Shown: positions 12,701 through 24,770 of the stretch, piece by piece | Layout of the letters: each line of letters opens with the position of its first letter | How positions within the stretch are numbered: the stretch's first letter is position 1 | Assembly (NCBI GenBank): GCA_946803715.1 | Contig: CAMPET010000314.1 | Span: 6,888 to 70,887, forward strand | DNA from: Beroe ovata | Taxonomy: Eukaryota > Ctenophora > Nuda > Beroida > Beroidae | Direction: 5' to 3' | Length of the DNA: 64,000 bases | Made by a program: the position numbers and the translations under genes | The notes under the pieces: model-generated | Seen by the model: the letters and a program-made list of their open reading frames with translations, nothing else | The model's database searches: none | What the model was told of the DNA's origin: nothing

Positions 12701-15700
12701 CTCTGACACTCTCTGACATGCTCAATGGATTTGTTGGCGATGTCAGACATCATNCGATGGTCTCATACATTCTTGAAGCTCAACTATAGCCATGGTCAAC
12801 TATAATAACTATAGTGGTCTAAGACAATAGTCGTATATTATGATAGCAGTTATTCGTCATAAACCACTCCCAAAATAGAAGCCTGACGAATATCTCGACA
12901 ATATAGTATGTGACTAATAATAGTATGTGACTAATAATAGTATGTGACTATAATGCGAACTGGTTTTGATGATTATGTGGGATTACATATTTGAATTTTG
13001 ATGGTAGGAGAGTTATTTCTACTTAGATTCCTATTATTAATTTTGTACGTAGATTATCATACGAAAACATTTAATGCTAAGATATGCTCAGAATGTGAAC
13101 GTCTCAAGACTCAAAGTCAGATTATTCGTTATCAACGATGATCTTACTACTCAATCTGCGATCATAGCACAATCATTCGTTTCTATCGTAGAAAGAAATT
13201 CGATATTCAACAATCATACGCTCTCTGACACTATATAATGCTCAATGGATTTGTTGGCGATGTCAGACATCATTCGAGGTTATCTTTCATACGTCATAGG
13301 TGATTAAAGGGTCCCTTACGTCATATCAAGTCAGTTCAAGCTACAGATTTGTCTAGACGCTTCTAGAAGTTTCTCGTATTATAGTTATTGCCTCATGTCA
13401 CGTTTAAATTTGCTCAATTACTTAATTGATTAACGGCTTCATTTCTTTATATCTTCATCCCCTTTCTAATCCCTGCTTGTGATTCAAGTCACGAAGCCAA
13501 TGCTTGTTTTCTCGTGACTCAAAACTCGCGTGTATTACGTATTTTCTGTGTTTGTTGTTCTTAAATAAACTTGTCAACAACTTACGTATGTATAGTTTTT
13601 TTTCCTTTTTATCTTTTCGTTTGCTGATATCAAACAGGTTAGTTTGTAACTAGTAACTAGTTGTATAACCGGTTTTGCATATAGCAGAAACGTTGAACAG
13701 CCGGTTTTCTTGTCTTATCTCTTTAGATTCGCGTTCTCATAATTAAGTGATGATTTAGGGCAACACTCTTAGGGATGATTTTGATTTGTATATTCATCGA
13801 CAACTTGGTTAATTATTGACTCATTTTTGTTGATTGATAGATTAACAATGATTGATCGCGAGTCATTTGATCACTTGCTGCCGCGCGACAGCCAAGCGTG
13901 TTCTAGGTTTGTGATAGTCAATGGTGTACATCACGTATTTCATTCATGATTCTTTCATTTCGATCACAGTGTTCCTGAAATGAATGTTGTTCCCATAATC
14001 GTAGCAGTTGTTGTTGTAACGTAACATCGCAACACAGGTGGGAAATGTATCGAGCAATCTGATTGGCTAATTTAGTGTCACGTGGTCTAATAACAGTACA
14101 CAGCTGGTTTACATTGTACAGGTGCCAAGTTGGATGGCAGTGATTATTAATTCTTTCTGTAACTTTGACTGTCTTGTGTGGCCTTTGGAGATGGTTTCGT
14201 TGTCGAAAGTTACTCCTCACATACACACACACACCTAACTCACACTACATTTCAGCTTCAAATCAACCAGAGCATCATATTCTGTAACTCTGTCAGTCGA
14301 GTTGAGTTGCTTGCTAAGAAAATCACAGAGCTCGGTTATTCGTGCTACTATATACACGCGAGGATGCAACAAGCACACAGGAACAGAATTTTCCATGACT
14401 TCAGAAAGGGGGCGTGTCGTAATCTAGTGTGTACTGGTGAGTCCTACCTACCTATTATCTCAAATATCTTCACTTCAAAATAAGCCCTGGCGTTTAAGGG
14501 GAATCGTTCTTGTGTGTGGATATTTTTCCCCAAAATTTTGATTTTTTATACCACCTTGCTCAATTCTATGTTTCTGATAAGCATATTGGTGACAGCCCAG
14601 TTGAAACATAAACGTCCGTGTTCAACGGTTATGTGAACGGCAGTATTCATAGAATTACATATGGGACATAAATGGCATATTTGCTAGAAGTACTAGCACA
14701 GATGCCTTAATATGGATACAAAACTCATTTTCGCGCGCCTATCATGGAATTTTCGTGCGCGCGAGGCCGGTAACGTCGCGCGTTGCTGGTTACGCGGAAC
14801 CTATGATTGAATGATTGACTAGCGCAGGGCTAAATCAATGTCAATCTCTGATTCCGATTCAATGGGTATGCACAGTATGGGTGGTTGATCGGGTTGCCAG
14901 AGGTAACAACATCTGTATGAATGCTGACAACAATTCCTCTTCCTCAGATCTCTTCACCCGTGGAATTGACATCTCATCTGTCAACGTTGTCATCAACTTT
15001 GACTTCCCCAAAAATTCAGAGACCTACCTTCACAGAATCGGTCGATCGGGCCGATACGGTCACCTTGGTGTAGCAATAAACCTAATTACCTACCCCGACA
15101 GGTAGGCAGACTAATTAGTTTAATTGGTTTGGTAATAAGTTGTCATGGTGACTTCATCCATGATGAGATGATTGTCCGAAATAGGACACTGTGGAATGTT
15201 ATGATGTATTGTGAGGTCCCGGGGCTGATTTCATATCACTTCTGAGTGGCGTGTGTCAAGGAATTCGCCTTTCGATTCTTAAATTTTGTGTTCTTAATCT
15301 TTGACAATTTTTCATTTTTTTTAATTTGGATTTGTCACCATTTATTCCAGATACGATCTATACAAGATCGAACAAGAGCTTGGAACAAATATCAAGCCCA
15401 TCCCAGCTGCGATTGACAAGCGTCTATACGTTGCTGAGTATCAAACCGATGAGTTCATTGCATCAGATCAGGATGTCATTTTGGTGAGTGGGTGCGTATG
15501 TGTGTGTGTGTGCGTCTGTGTGTCCGTGTACTGTGTGAGTCCATATTATCATTGTGATAATTGTCAAGCCTGCTAATTGGCGGAAATTCTCACAAATTAT
15601 TGCGATGATTGAATTACTTGATCTGGGAATCGATACTGTGAAGCACTGATATGTCGATTATGATTTAGTGCGAAGCGAAGGTTTTCCGTTGAGTTTCATG

Positions 15701-15813
15701 TTCCATCATCGCTTGATAACTCCATTTTACCCTTTCTCCCCCCTCAGAGCCGCTTGGAAGGCGAACATAAGCAGCAAGAGGAAAGCGGGACTGCCGCAGC
15801 TCCTGCCCAATAA
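6980..15813 (+). CDS. DDX6: ATP-dependent RNA helicase DDX6 (Dhh1/Me31B/RCK p54)
   Basis: DEAD-box helicase that represses translation and promotes decapping in P-bodies, with CCR4-NOT, 4E-T and LSM14/EDC3 as known partners of the family. The exons are 6980-7099, 7172-7304, 7382-7483, 7571-7714, 7819-7913, 8006-8128, 8228-8356, 14256-14436, 14948-15101, 15351-15483 and 15748-15813, which sum to 1380 bases (459 residues plus stop). All the core motifs are readable. The Q motif is KPSPIQEE and motif I is [10 protein letters not shown] (residues 90-99). Further motifs are [19 protein letters not shown] (197-200, split over exons 5/6), SAT, IIFCNS, TRGIDI and [11 protein letters not shown]. The DDX6-specific N-terminal [17 protein letters not shown] and C-terminal [20 protein letters not shown] and [11 protein letters not shown] identify the family. 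The start gives only about 30 residues before the conserved region, slightly short for animals. Intron 7 is 5.9 kb while the other introns are mostly below 520 bases. Confidence 0.97.
9646..9740. repeat. (CA)n microsatellite containing an N (9665)
   Basis: Long, almost pure CA repeat in DDX6 intron 7. The N at 9665 sits inside the tract, as expected for an unresolved assembly join in a simple repeat. Confidence 0.93.
11575..11690. repeat. island of GTGTAC/TGTACA palindromes
   Basis: About 115 bases made largely of overlapping gtacac, gtgtac, tgtaca and acactgtac words, so each piece can pair with several others. The same word set recurs at 25155-25215 and 45180-45920 in other gene introns or intergenic DNA. 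The function is unknown, and it may be a degenerate simple repeat. Confidence 0.7.
12277..13273. repeat. tandem near-identical copies flanking an N (12754)
   Basis: Bases 12277-12753 and 12755-13273 are two copies starting cgatggtctcatacattctt and ending gatgtcagacatcat. The second copy carries an internal triplication of agtatgtgactaata. The N lies exactly between them. This is the same pattern as at 3099, 29477, 35999 and 36807, so the likely cause is unmerged haplotypes. Confidence 0.85.
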
Positions 15814-18800
15814 ATCCCACACTCTCCTCACATACGTGACATCTCACGTCACTGACGTCACGCGTGAGTTTAGCGTATGATTACAATCCCTCATATATTC
15901 TATCCATTTTCTCGTAGTGGAACTTCGATAGACTTGAATCTGTGAGATATCTGGCAAATATCAGAGAATGTTGTTAAGTCCCTTTGCAGTGTTAGAGACT
16001 GGGTAAGTGGCCGTTACTTTAATATTTCTTGAATCATAAAAACTATTCTTTTTGAAGCGTATTCCTGCCGATCTCCTCTGTCCCGTTTACCGGTCTCTGC
16101 GCTGCAAACGGTTGTGAAGTGGTTATATAATATGTATATTTACTGACGACTATATTAGTCGCATCAGTAGCTCAGTCCATGGCAGTTTCCCTCGAAAAAC
16201 ATAACCATGATTTGGTTAAACCTTAATTCGGGATTAAGGAGAATTACTGAAAGGAATTTCCAGGTATCTAGTCTTCTTTTGAGGTAATTGATAATATCTG
16301 GAATGGTATGTTTGGAACGAAACTGGTAAGTAATTTTTGGGTTTCGAGTAGAGCCGAATATTATCTTGTTTCACTAGTCAGGGGGTATTTAACAATATAT
16401 TACAATTTTTTGGATATATAATTGATTTGATACTTGGTTTTTCACAAGTTATAAGTATATTCGAAGCTTGGTTCCGTGAAGAAAATAGTTGGACGTGAAA
16501 ATAGTTGTCGACGCGAATATTTTGAAAATGCACAAATATTAGGATACCGTATATCAATGATTTCGTTCTTCTGCAATCGATTTGTTACTGGAAAATATCA
16601 ATGTTGTTATGTCTTGGTGCCGCTGCATTTTGAAACAAGTAGAATTTTGGGAATATATTTATAGATTTGACGTTATGGAGTCAGAAACCTGGCTTTGCGA
16701 TCGCGAAAAACCAAAAATGAATGTATATTCGATTTTTGATTTTCATTTTTTAGGATTTATCTCACGTCCAGTGATGGCATTATGTTCCGTTTAGTTTTGT
16801 TATCACTGGATTCTTCACGTGATCGCAAAACCACGTTGTTTGATGCCAAGTTTCGTATGTGAGTGTATTTATATAAATGAGCAAGTGCTTTTCGAGCGTT
16901 TTGATCGACCAAAATAACATTTACTCAGAACACGCATCATTAGAAATCAATTGATGTCGATCGAGACGTTTTCAAGCACACTTTTTCACCCTCACTCCCA
17001 ACAACTTTCCTTATTAAACCCTTGAGGGCAGTCAATCAAGAAAGTGTTCTTTGTGTTTGTAAAACTTTAAAATTGAATGTAAATCTGGTTCATGACTCTC
17101 GAGCAGAAATAATTTGAATCGATTTCAGACCCCTTGCAGTTTTTGCCCCTCATGGCTGCTAATTATATTTGGTTGTTCTACCAAAACTTGATCAGACCAT
17201 TCAACATGAGATACCTATCTTTATGATAACGTTTTATTGTAGATGGAAGTTTTGTGGAATCGGGCATGATAATGAAATGATTTTCACCACTAATATTGAT
17301 CGGTTTACACGCCAGAAATACACGATATGTACCCCAATTTTATCATTTTCCCAAGTCTCGATAAAAAACTTGACTTGTAAAGGTAACCCTGCTTTTTACG
17401 AGACCATTTCAAATGTTGAGGCGCTCATCTTGGCGAGCAACCATGCATATATGTTGCTATAGCAACAATAGAACTCCAATTTGCCTATGGTAATGGCAGA
17501 AGTGAAGTAAACAGCAGGATTACATCACTTTGTATTGTTGAAGACGTATGTCAGTCATATTCTGTAGATACGCGTGAGTGCGCGTCTTAGCACGTGTATT
17601 GAATCGATGACGTCACAATATGTTTCCCATGGCGTCATGGTGATGACAAGTGACGTCACATAGCTCATTTTCCTCGTTTCCCGTTCGCGCAGAAGGCTCG
17701 CCCGCCTTTGTTAGGGCGTTCTCTTCGGGTTGTGCGGGCTGAAGACGGGGTGAATTGGAGCGGAAGAGGAGAAAAACTCTCCCTGGGGAGAGGTTGAGGG
17801 AGCGAGCACCAAAACCTGTCGGTGGTTTTGTGCGTATCTGAGGAGAGAGACATCGGTCGTGAAGCTGAGAGGTTTTTTGATAGTGGAAACCAGACCGTAG
17901 CGACATATTGTTGCGATGCTTTCCTCAGCTCGATGATATTTTGGTTGTTTAGATTTGCGAGTCCCGGGCGATTTGAGTGGGGTCTGCACATGGTTTTATT
18001 TTCTGAGAGTTTTTCCGGTTTTCTGGAAATTCCTGTGTTAGAAAGGAAACCACTGTCGCAAGATAGTCTGTCAGGTGATTGATGTGTGAAAGTTGAGGAA
18101 GAATTTAACATCTTGATCTTTCCGAGAAGAAGTTTATTGAACAGCGATGATTCTATCGTGAATTTTAATTATTTAATTATCTCAATTAATTATTTAATTT
18201 TAATTATTTCAACCGAATGATAGAGTTTGTGCGGTATGAAGTTTTGAGAGAGCAATTTCGAGCCTGGCCTCTCACTATTCCCTTCGTTAAGAGTCGACGA
18301 GAATGCGTTTCCGTGTTTGGAAATGAGGGGAATATTTCGTTTGTAAAACAAGTTCAAAATGGTTACATTCTACCGATGGTTTTTCACAGTCGCAGATATT
18401 GCAAATGTCTGAAGCGGGTCCAACGCCAATTTCACGAACGTTACCTAGATTTCTTCGAATTTTATGAAGATACGATTCATTCGACTTCCTGTTCATTAAA
18501 AATTAAATTTTTCCTTGACCCGCACCTGATTTCTTATTCTCTTTTCTCCCTGGCGAAGCTTCAATCTCCTGCGTTGGTCCCCACCCTGCTGCGAAAACCA
18601 TCATTGTTTGGAAGTCTGATTTGAGAATCGACTTCTGAGGCTGATAAAAGTTCGATCTATTTTTAAATAGTAAACTGGAATATGATGCCCATTAGTCGAT
18701 TATTCTTTGAGTTTAATTGCTTACTTTTCGTCCTATTTTCACTGCCATTCTGCAGCATACGACCCATTTTCCGACATTTATCCTAGAGTTTCTTCGCATT

Positions 18801-19458
18801 TGCTCTTTTCACATTCTTATACACGACTGTTGAATGTGAATACGAGTGTACGAATACGCCCATTGGACAGCATAGTATTCTACTCAGCGTTAGGTTTTAG
18901 TCTTCACTACACTGACTATAGTCACTATCTTAGGTCGTATTATCTTAACATTCAGTCCTATTATCCTACTTCATGTCTGTAGCCTATCTTTGTATCACGG
19001 ATGAATTAAAATTGATTAGAATAAGAATTTTCGCATGACACTTCTCGTTGTAGCACCTGTATATTTAGGTACGATCCTGTACCACCTTTAAGATCCTGTA
19101 CCGCCTTAGATCACCCATCACCAGGTGTTCAACACCTCATAACTCAGCTGCCACAGTACCACACGAGAGTTAGTTCATTACACAACCTCTTACACAACTC
19201 ATGCGTCATTCCTGCCATGTTCATTGTAGTAAGAGAGAGTGACTTAGCTATAGTATACACAGCGTGAGATGTACTTTTAATAACTTACATCTGGCGGATA
19301 ATAGCCTTGCCTCTCAGTCATCATAGCTTTGCTCGCGCTCTCTGTCTTCTTTACTCTGTGTGTGTGTGTGTGCACGTGTGTGTATGTGCGAGTGTGTTTC
19401 TGTGCGAGTGTGTGTGTGTGTAAAGCTCCAGTAGATGGCGGAGCTGGTATCGGCGCTN

Positions 19459-19491
<33 letters not shown>

Positions 19492-20002
19492 GCTCCAGTA
19501 GATGGCGGAGCTGGTATCGGCGCTGATTGTGTGACCATTCCGTGATCTCATCTTCAATGCTTCTTATCTAATCGCTGTAACCTGAACCAGATATATTTCC
19601 GTCGTAATGAAATTGGAGTATTATAAAAGCTTCAATTTCTCAAAATATACGTCAACTTCTCTCTTTAGGTTTTTCTTATCGGGGGCTCTCGTGATTTTTA
19701 TGTATACGACGAATGAGTGCACAATTTGAGCTGGAACATATCTTCCTTAGGCTATTTCAAGACACTACCACCTGACTTCAGCTCTACCGGCCTTATCATT
19801 CATATCCCCCTCCCAGCAACCATCCCTCCATCACATGACGATATGATGTTAATCAAAATTTATTGTTTCTAAAGTTCATATTCATTTCTTATGAAATGAA
19901 GTATGAAATACTGTGAGTTCCCTACTAACTTTAACCTTAACCTTGTTCCAATTTTAGCAATGACTGGTTTTAAGATTCAGTGAAGTTCACGAAAGACAAA
20001 AT
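15814..20002. other. intergenic region, no supported gene
   Basis: 4.2 kb between the DDX6 stop and the start of the 610-residue protein gene. It is AT-rich, with an (AATT)-rich patch at 18155-18215 and a TG/duplication block at 19360-19523. Overlapping frames at 17613-18111 (minus, 148 codons) and 18217-18624 (plus, 135 codons) have no recognisable domain, and no splice-consistent partners were found. I treat them as chance. A possible untranslated leader exon of the downstream gene may begin after the AG near 19980. Confidence 0.5.
19356..19523. repeat. TG microsatellite with duplicated flank around an N (19458)
   Basis: The 45-base block gtgtaaagctccagtagatg through cggcgct occurs just before the N (about 19410-19457) and again just after it (to 19523), both preceded by TG repeats. 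The single N at the junction makes an unmerged contig overlap the simplest reading. Confidence 0.8.
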
Positions 20003-23000
20003 ATGGTATTAGGTTTTGCAACCAAACGAGACATACGGGATTACGAAAGTATTTACGATGTAGAGATCTGCAAAGCGTGGGAGAAATTCGGCGTATCCCT
20101 CAACGGTATGACCCAGTGCCCCTATCTACTCAATTTAGATCCAATCTCCCAGTTTTTCTTCATTCCCTCTCTTTTAGGCGCGTTAATCCAAATTATGGAC
20201 AGCCCAGAAATAAGACTCATTTGCTCATTTACCATGTTACTTTTCTCTACATAAAGTAATGAACTAGATGGTCAATTTTCCCTTTTTTCAGAAAGTACGG
20301 ATACGAAAGATTCGCAGCAGGACGACCCTCCTCCGACTGATTTCTACGATATTGTAAGTTTTTCACGGGATTTATCTGTGGGAACCAATTTCATATGACC
20401 CATGATTTCTGCAACCGATTCGCGAATATCGTTAAAAAGACAATGACAAACTCACTCTAAATTTCAAATCGGTTGGGTTGCAGAAATCATGATTAAGCTG
20501 ATCGGGTAATCTAAATAATTAATCAGCTAATTACTATCTATCATATCAATTATGCTTTTCTGTATCTCTTATAATCATGTTATTCCTGTCGCTTTTCAAA
20601 TCAAGGGTTTGCTGATGTTTTGCTCAAAAGACAAATTGTCCTCCGACGGTCCGCAAATTCTGTAGCAAGACGTCCGTGTGTGCATGTTTCTCCATGGCAA
20701 TATTTACCCGTCTTAAATCACGCTGTTATGTTCGTCCTAGGAAATATATGCCGCTGCAATACTGGATGGAGTTCTGTGTGTAGCCATAGCAACGGGTAGT
20801 AAATGCTCATTTTCAAACCGTTTCAATAATCGGCCATCACCATAGTTACATCATTATGTTAAGTGACACTATTACTAAGCCGGGAGGCATGTAAAATATA
20901 CATAGAGAAAGACTGCGGTTACACGCCTTTCTCAAAGGTTAGAGGTTCATATTATTCAAAAACATTTATACTATTTAAAAAGGACCAACTAAACTATGAA
21001 TAAATACGAGGAAAAGTTATAAAATTTTGAATATTATACAATTTTTTACATTTTTATACGGGATAAGAGACTAGATAAGTTCAACCAAACTACTGAACCT
21101 CCATGCTTCACAGCAGGTGTCGCCGCCGACATCTGCAGTCTCGGCTAGGCCAGTAGGCCAGGCCTCTGGGCTGTGACCTGAGTGGGGCTCGGAGTCAACA
21201 CTCTCTCTCTCTCTCTCGGGCTTACTCGCTCTCAAATCACAGGGGCCTACTTTAGAGCAAGCAGTTCATCCTGTCTGCTTTAACAAAATTAACTTTGCTC
21301 TATTCTGGGGGCTCGGGTAAGTTAATAATTTAGAGACATTCAGACAGTAACCACAGCAATAGTCTCCATTGGGACTTGTCACAAATATGTCATGGCCATA
21401 CTATAAATATAATGATGCATTTACCCAACATTCGCTGCATTCATGAGTAAAGTCGGTATCGGCTCGGAACAACATTGCATCGGAAATGTTCGCTTGCGGT
21501 TGGCTATTGTAACTTTGGCTATCTCAAGATTGGGTAAATCGAAAGGAAACAGGGGCAGAACTTCGGAACTTTCTGAATCATTTGAAATCTGTCGTCACTT
21601 ATTACGACGTAAACTCAACTGTCTCCCACAATTTCTGCTGAAAAACGGACTCTTTCTCGAGAAGAAACTTCCCGAAATGGAATAAATGATCTGAGATTAC
21701 CAAATTTGTCTCAATTTCTCACATTGTGGACGATATTCGAACTTAACTGCAAATCAGAGGACGCAAACAACCCTTCTCAAAATCCTTCTTATATGTGTGA
21801 AACTTAAATCATTTGGCGGACAATAATTGATGACTTTGGTGTTCAGTGGGTAATGAAGATAATCAAGATCGGTTAGTTTCCCCTAAGTGTTCCACCCCCC
21901 ATCAAGATTCTGTTCCCTGGTTTGGAAACCTTCCAAACATTAGGGGCAGTGGTAAGAAAAGAAGAAAAGCTTTGTGAAGTGAATAAAATTCGGAGCTGCT
22001 CCAATTTTACAAGTTTTCGCTGCTTTCCGTATTCTGAAATGTTTTATGTTCTTGAAATTCTGAAAAAGGACACTTCACAAAGCTAGGATTAGGTACCACA
22101 TTCTCATCTTCATTCATCTCATCCAGCTTCCTTGTCCAGTTTCATGTCTTCAGCTTTGTTCCTGATTGAAATGCCAACAGCTTCATGATCAAAACATCCC
22201 TGATTCCAACGAGCAGTTTAAACCATCTGAGCATCTGAACTCAAAACTTCCACTCTTTTCAGGACCCAGGGCTCGATTTGCATGTCAGCGATGCCACCCC
22301 CATTGCACATCAAATCACTCAATCTCACTCGTCACACTTTCATCTCAATCACTCACCCTTCGTCCATTATTCCTTATTTTCCACCGTCATCCCACTCTCA
22401 CCACCCCATATGGAAAAGCAATTGCCCCCTCCTCGTCTTACTAACGTCCCTCTTTCAGGGTTTAGACCTGAGTAAGATGTTTGAGAAGGAAGCCCGCAAG
22501 CCTGCTGACTCTCACGAACCTGCTGCGGCAAAAACCCGCCCGGAGAAAAAACTCCCGCGGTACGGGTTCGTATCGATGCTTCAAGATGTGTTCGCCATGC
22601 CGGACCTCTTGGAGAACAACAGATTCGTGAGTAAGGTGAGTCGACAACGCGCTTCCGTGACACCAGTTTATAGAGGAGTGGTAATGGTGTCATTGAGCCC
22701 TTGAGTGAGAGTAAAAGGTGCTTAATATTCTCGACCTAATGGATCATTTTGCTTCTTAGTATCCATAAAATGACCCCCCCTTCAGTCAGCAGCGCAATCC
22801 TACATATCGTCTCATAAGCCGAAAAAGAGAGTTAGTTTTGCCAAAATTGAAATCCAGGAGAACCAGCTGCCTCTGTGTCGTCGTGGCAGTTTCCAGGATA
22901 TCAAGTTTGGACATCTTCACTCTCCTCAATGCAAAAACTACCGTTCTGAACAGTCTCTGAGTAATCAAGTGAGAGACAGAAGCATTGTTACCATTTTTAG

Positions 23001-24543
23001 TGCTGGTGTCATTGAGTTGTCATGGTAACAAAATCCTGTTACCACTCACCCCGTTCCCAGGAATTCCTCATTCGAGGAGAGTTTATTCAGAGAAACATAA
23101 TCCAACCTGAATCTGAACAAGATTTCTTCTGCTACCCCGAGTATCCAGAAGAAACACCAGTCCGGCCGGTTCCTGCCTTGCCGTCCATTCTGTCCACTGA
23201 TAGTACCGGCTGCAGTGGCATGATGGACGCCAAGGCGTCAACTTTGGATTCCATTAACTACCATGACAAGTGCAATCCAGGTGAGTTGTGGTCCAGATCA
23301 TTTTCAAGTTATTACTATCATTCGTTTTTGGGATCTTGGGTTCAAGCAAAGAAGTTTCCCCTCTTTACTTATTTCTGAGTCCAGTATTATGCTCATGTAA
23401 GCCCTGATCTCTCTAGCATCACCCCCTCCCCCCAACTTAACCACATTCTCCTCAGGTTTGCGGACCCCGCCGTCACAATTCAACTTCGATCCCATGGCCC
23501 CCGCGCCCCTGGCAGACAGGGACTCATCTGCTCCTGCTACTCCATATCCCCGTGTGGAAATCTCATTCGGAGAGCCCCTCCCCAGGACATGTTCCCCACC
23601 TGCCGGAGCCACCATGAAGAAGTCCGAATTCGTCCCCATTTCCGAACAGAAAGTGTTGCCGATGCCGTGTCAGCCGATTATTTCCGATGAGGACATCGAG
23701 ACGCTTTCTGTCCGTACGGGTCGAGATGAATTGCCCAGAATTGTTTGTGATAAAGCTAATAAGAAAGCGGAGGACAGTGGTCATGGCACATATCCTCCCA
23801 CCTCAACTGCCAAGTCTTCGCTCACCGTATCACAGAGTAATAAGAAAAGGACGGTTTCATCCACGAGTTATGATTCAGGTCTGGGCAGCTTGCCAAGTGA
23901 TTTCGCGGAAGATTTCATTGATGGTTTATCGTCGGATAGTGAGTCCGAAGAAGAAGACGAAGACGTGAAGACTGACGTTGTTTCGAATCACGTCACTTCA
24001 GAATCAATCACACTCGTCTCCCCGGACGACGAAAGGACTACATCGTGTGATGCTGGCTCACTTCATACCGAGAAACCGAGAAGTCTCGATAGCAGCAGTC
24101 TCAGTCCGGATAGCGGGTTCAATAGCCTCAGTTCAGATGACGAGGACGATGAAGCATTGGACAAGTATCTGGAGAAGGTCAAGAGACCCGTCAGTCGGCC
24201 CAAAATGTGGTTCGTGACGGTGCCGTCCGAGAAAACGGAACACAGTGTCGAGCCGTCATGTGCAGATCCCGAGGTGGAAATAGTTCATTCAAATGAGGAA
24301 TCGGAACCCTCTGATGCTCCCTCCTCGATCATAGCGGATTGCTATGTGAACCCGTTCAGTAAGAAACCATCAGACTCGATCAGTCTCAAGGGAAGTCCGT
24401 CTACGCTGGGACGAATGGTGTGTCACAGGACTGTAAAGAGGACGTTAGAACGGAGTCCCGCGCCTGACACCGATTGTTATACGTTCCTTGAGCCCAGTCC
24501 TGACGATGTGATAAAAGCTAGGCAGAGACTTGTCGGCTGTTAA
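20003..24543 (+). CDS. acidic 610-residue protein with a PP1-docking RVxF motif and DSGxxS motifs, family unknown
   Basis: The exons are 20003-20105, 20292-20353, 22459-22635, 22786-22968, 23061-23280 and 23456-24543, with all junctions in phase (1833 bases, 610 residues). I do not recognise the family. Residues 127-132 read KKRVSF within KKRVSFAKIEI, a textbook RVxF docking site for protein phosphatase 1. There is no CBM21 domain, so it is not a PPP1R3 glycogen-targeting subunit, and no PPP1R15 C-terminal motif was found. The last exon is disordered, acidic and Ser-rich. It has three related motifs: EDSGHGTYP, YDSGLGSLPSDF and PDSGFNSLSSD. The last two match the DSGxxS phosphodegron read by beta-TrCP. 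They are followed by acidic casein-kinase-like runs (SDSESEEEDED, SSDDEDDEALD). Near the C-terminus are RPKMWFVTVP and VKRTLERSP. Inference: a PP1-targeting or PP1-inhibiting regulator with phosphorylation-controlled turnover. The start is the first ATG of the first in-phase exon, and an upstream untranslated exon is possible. Confidence 0.72.
20401..20491. repeat. 16-bp perfect inverted repeat in an intron
   Basis: catgatttctgcaacc (20401-20416) is the exact reverse complement of ggttgcagaaatcatg (20476-20491), with a 59-base spacer. The pairing continues imperfectly through gatt/aatc with a 5-base bulge (gggtt). It lies in intron 2 of the 610-residue protein gene. It may be a relic of a small foldback element. 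Confidence 0.6.
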
Positions 24544-24597
24544 GATTGGGGGTGTGGATGCAGAATGCAGGGCGCTGTATGGTGTTTTATTTACGCC

Positions 24598-24769
24598 AAC
24601 ATCAAAAACACATTTTTTCGAAATCATTTTTCCGAAAAACTGTTTTTCAAAAACAGTTTTTTGAAAATTCAGTTTTTCGAAAATCAAGTTTTTCAAAATA
24701 CGTTTTTTAAAAAACTTATTTTCAAAAAAACAGTTTTTAAAAAAACGTTTTTTAAAAAACAGTTTTTCG
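24598..24769. repeat. degenerate tandem array of TTTTT/AAAAA palindromes ending at an N (24770)
   Basis: About 170 bases built from a roughly 17-base unit resembling cagtttttcgaaaa, repeated about ten times with drift. Each unit is itself self-complementary (tttttcgaaaaa, ttttttaaaaaa). It starts shortly after the stop of the 610-residue protein gene, so it may be in its 3' UTR. The array is cut by an N, so its true length is unknown. Confidence 0.75.
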
Positions 24770-24770
24770 N

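Larger units (their letters stand above)
8357..14255 (+). other. large DDX6 intron 7, no nested gene found
   Basis: 5.9 kb between the exon ending LNTLFSK and the exon starting [11 protein letters not shown]. It holds a (CA)n tract with an N (9646-9740), an island of TGTACA/GTGTAC palindromes (about 11575-11690), a 480-base duplication around an N (12277-13273) and a CTCTCTC run near 8985. The reading frames inside it (for example 9183-9392, 11380-11748, and minus 13918-14232) have no family features. Confidence 0.7.

Noticed and set aside
17613-18111. Overlapping minus-strand frames of 92-148 codons
   Set aside because: No domain, no splice-consistent partners and three overlapping frames open at once, so open reading here reflects base composition.
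18217-18624. Plus-strand frame of 135 codons
   Set aside because: No recognisable family, no clear signal or membrane pattern, and flanked by AT-rich repeats; it could not be linked to any exon.
20003-24543. Identification of the RVxF protein as PPP1R3 or PPP1R15
   Set aside because: It lacks the CBM21 domain of PPP1R3 and the C-terminal motif after RVxF in PPP1R15; the RVxF is near the N-terminus.
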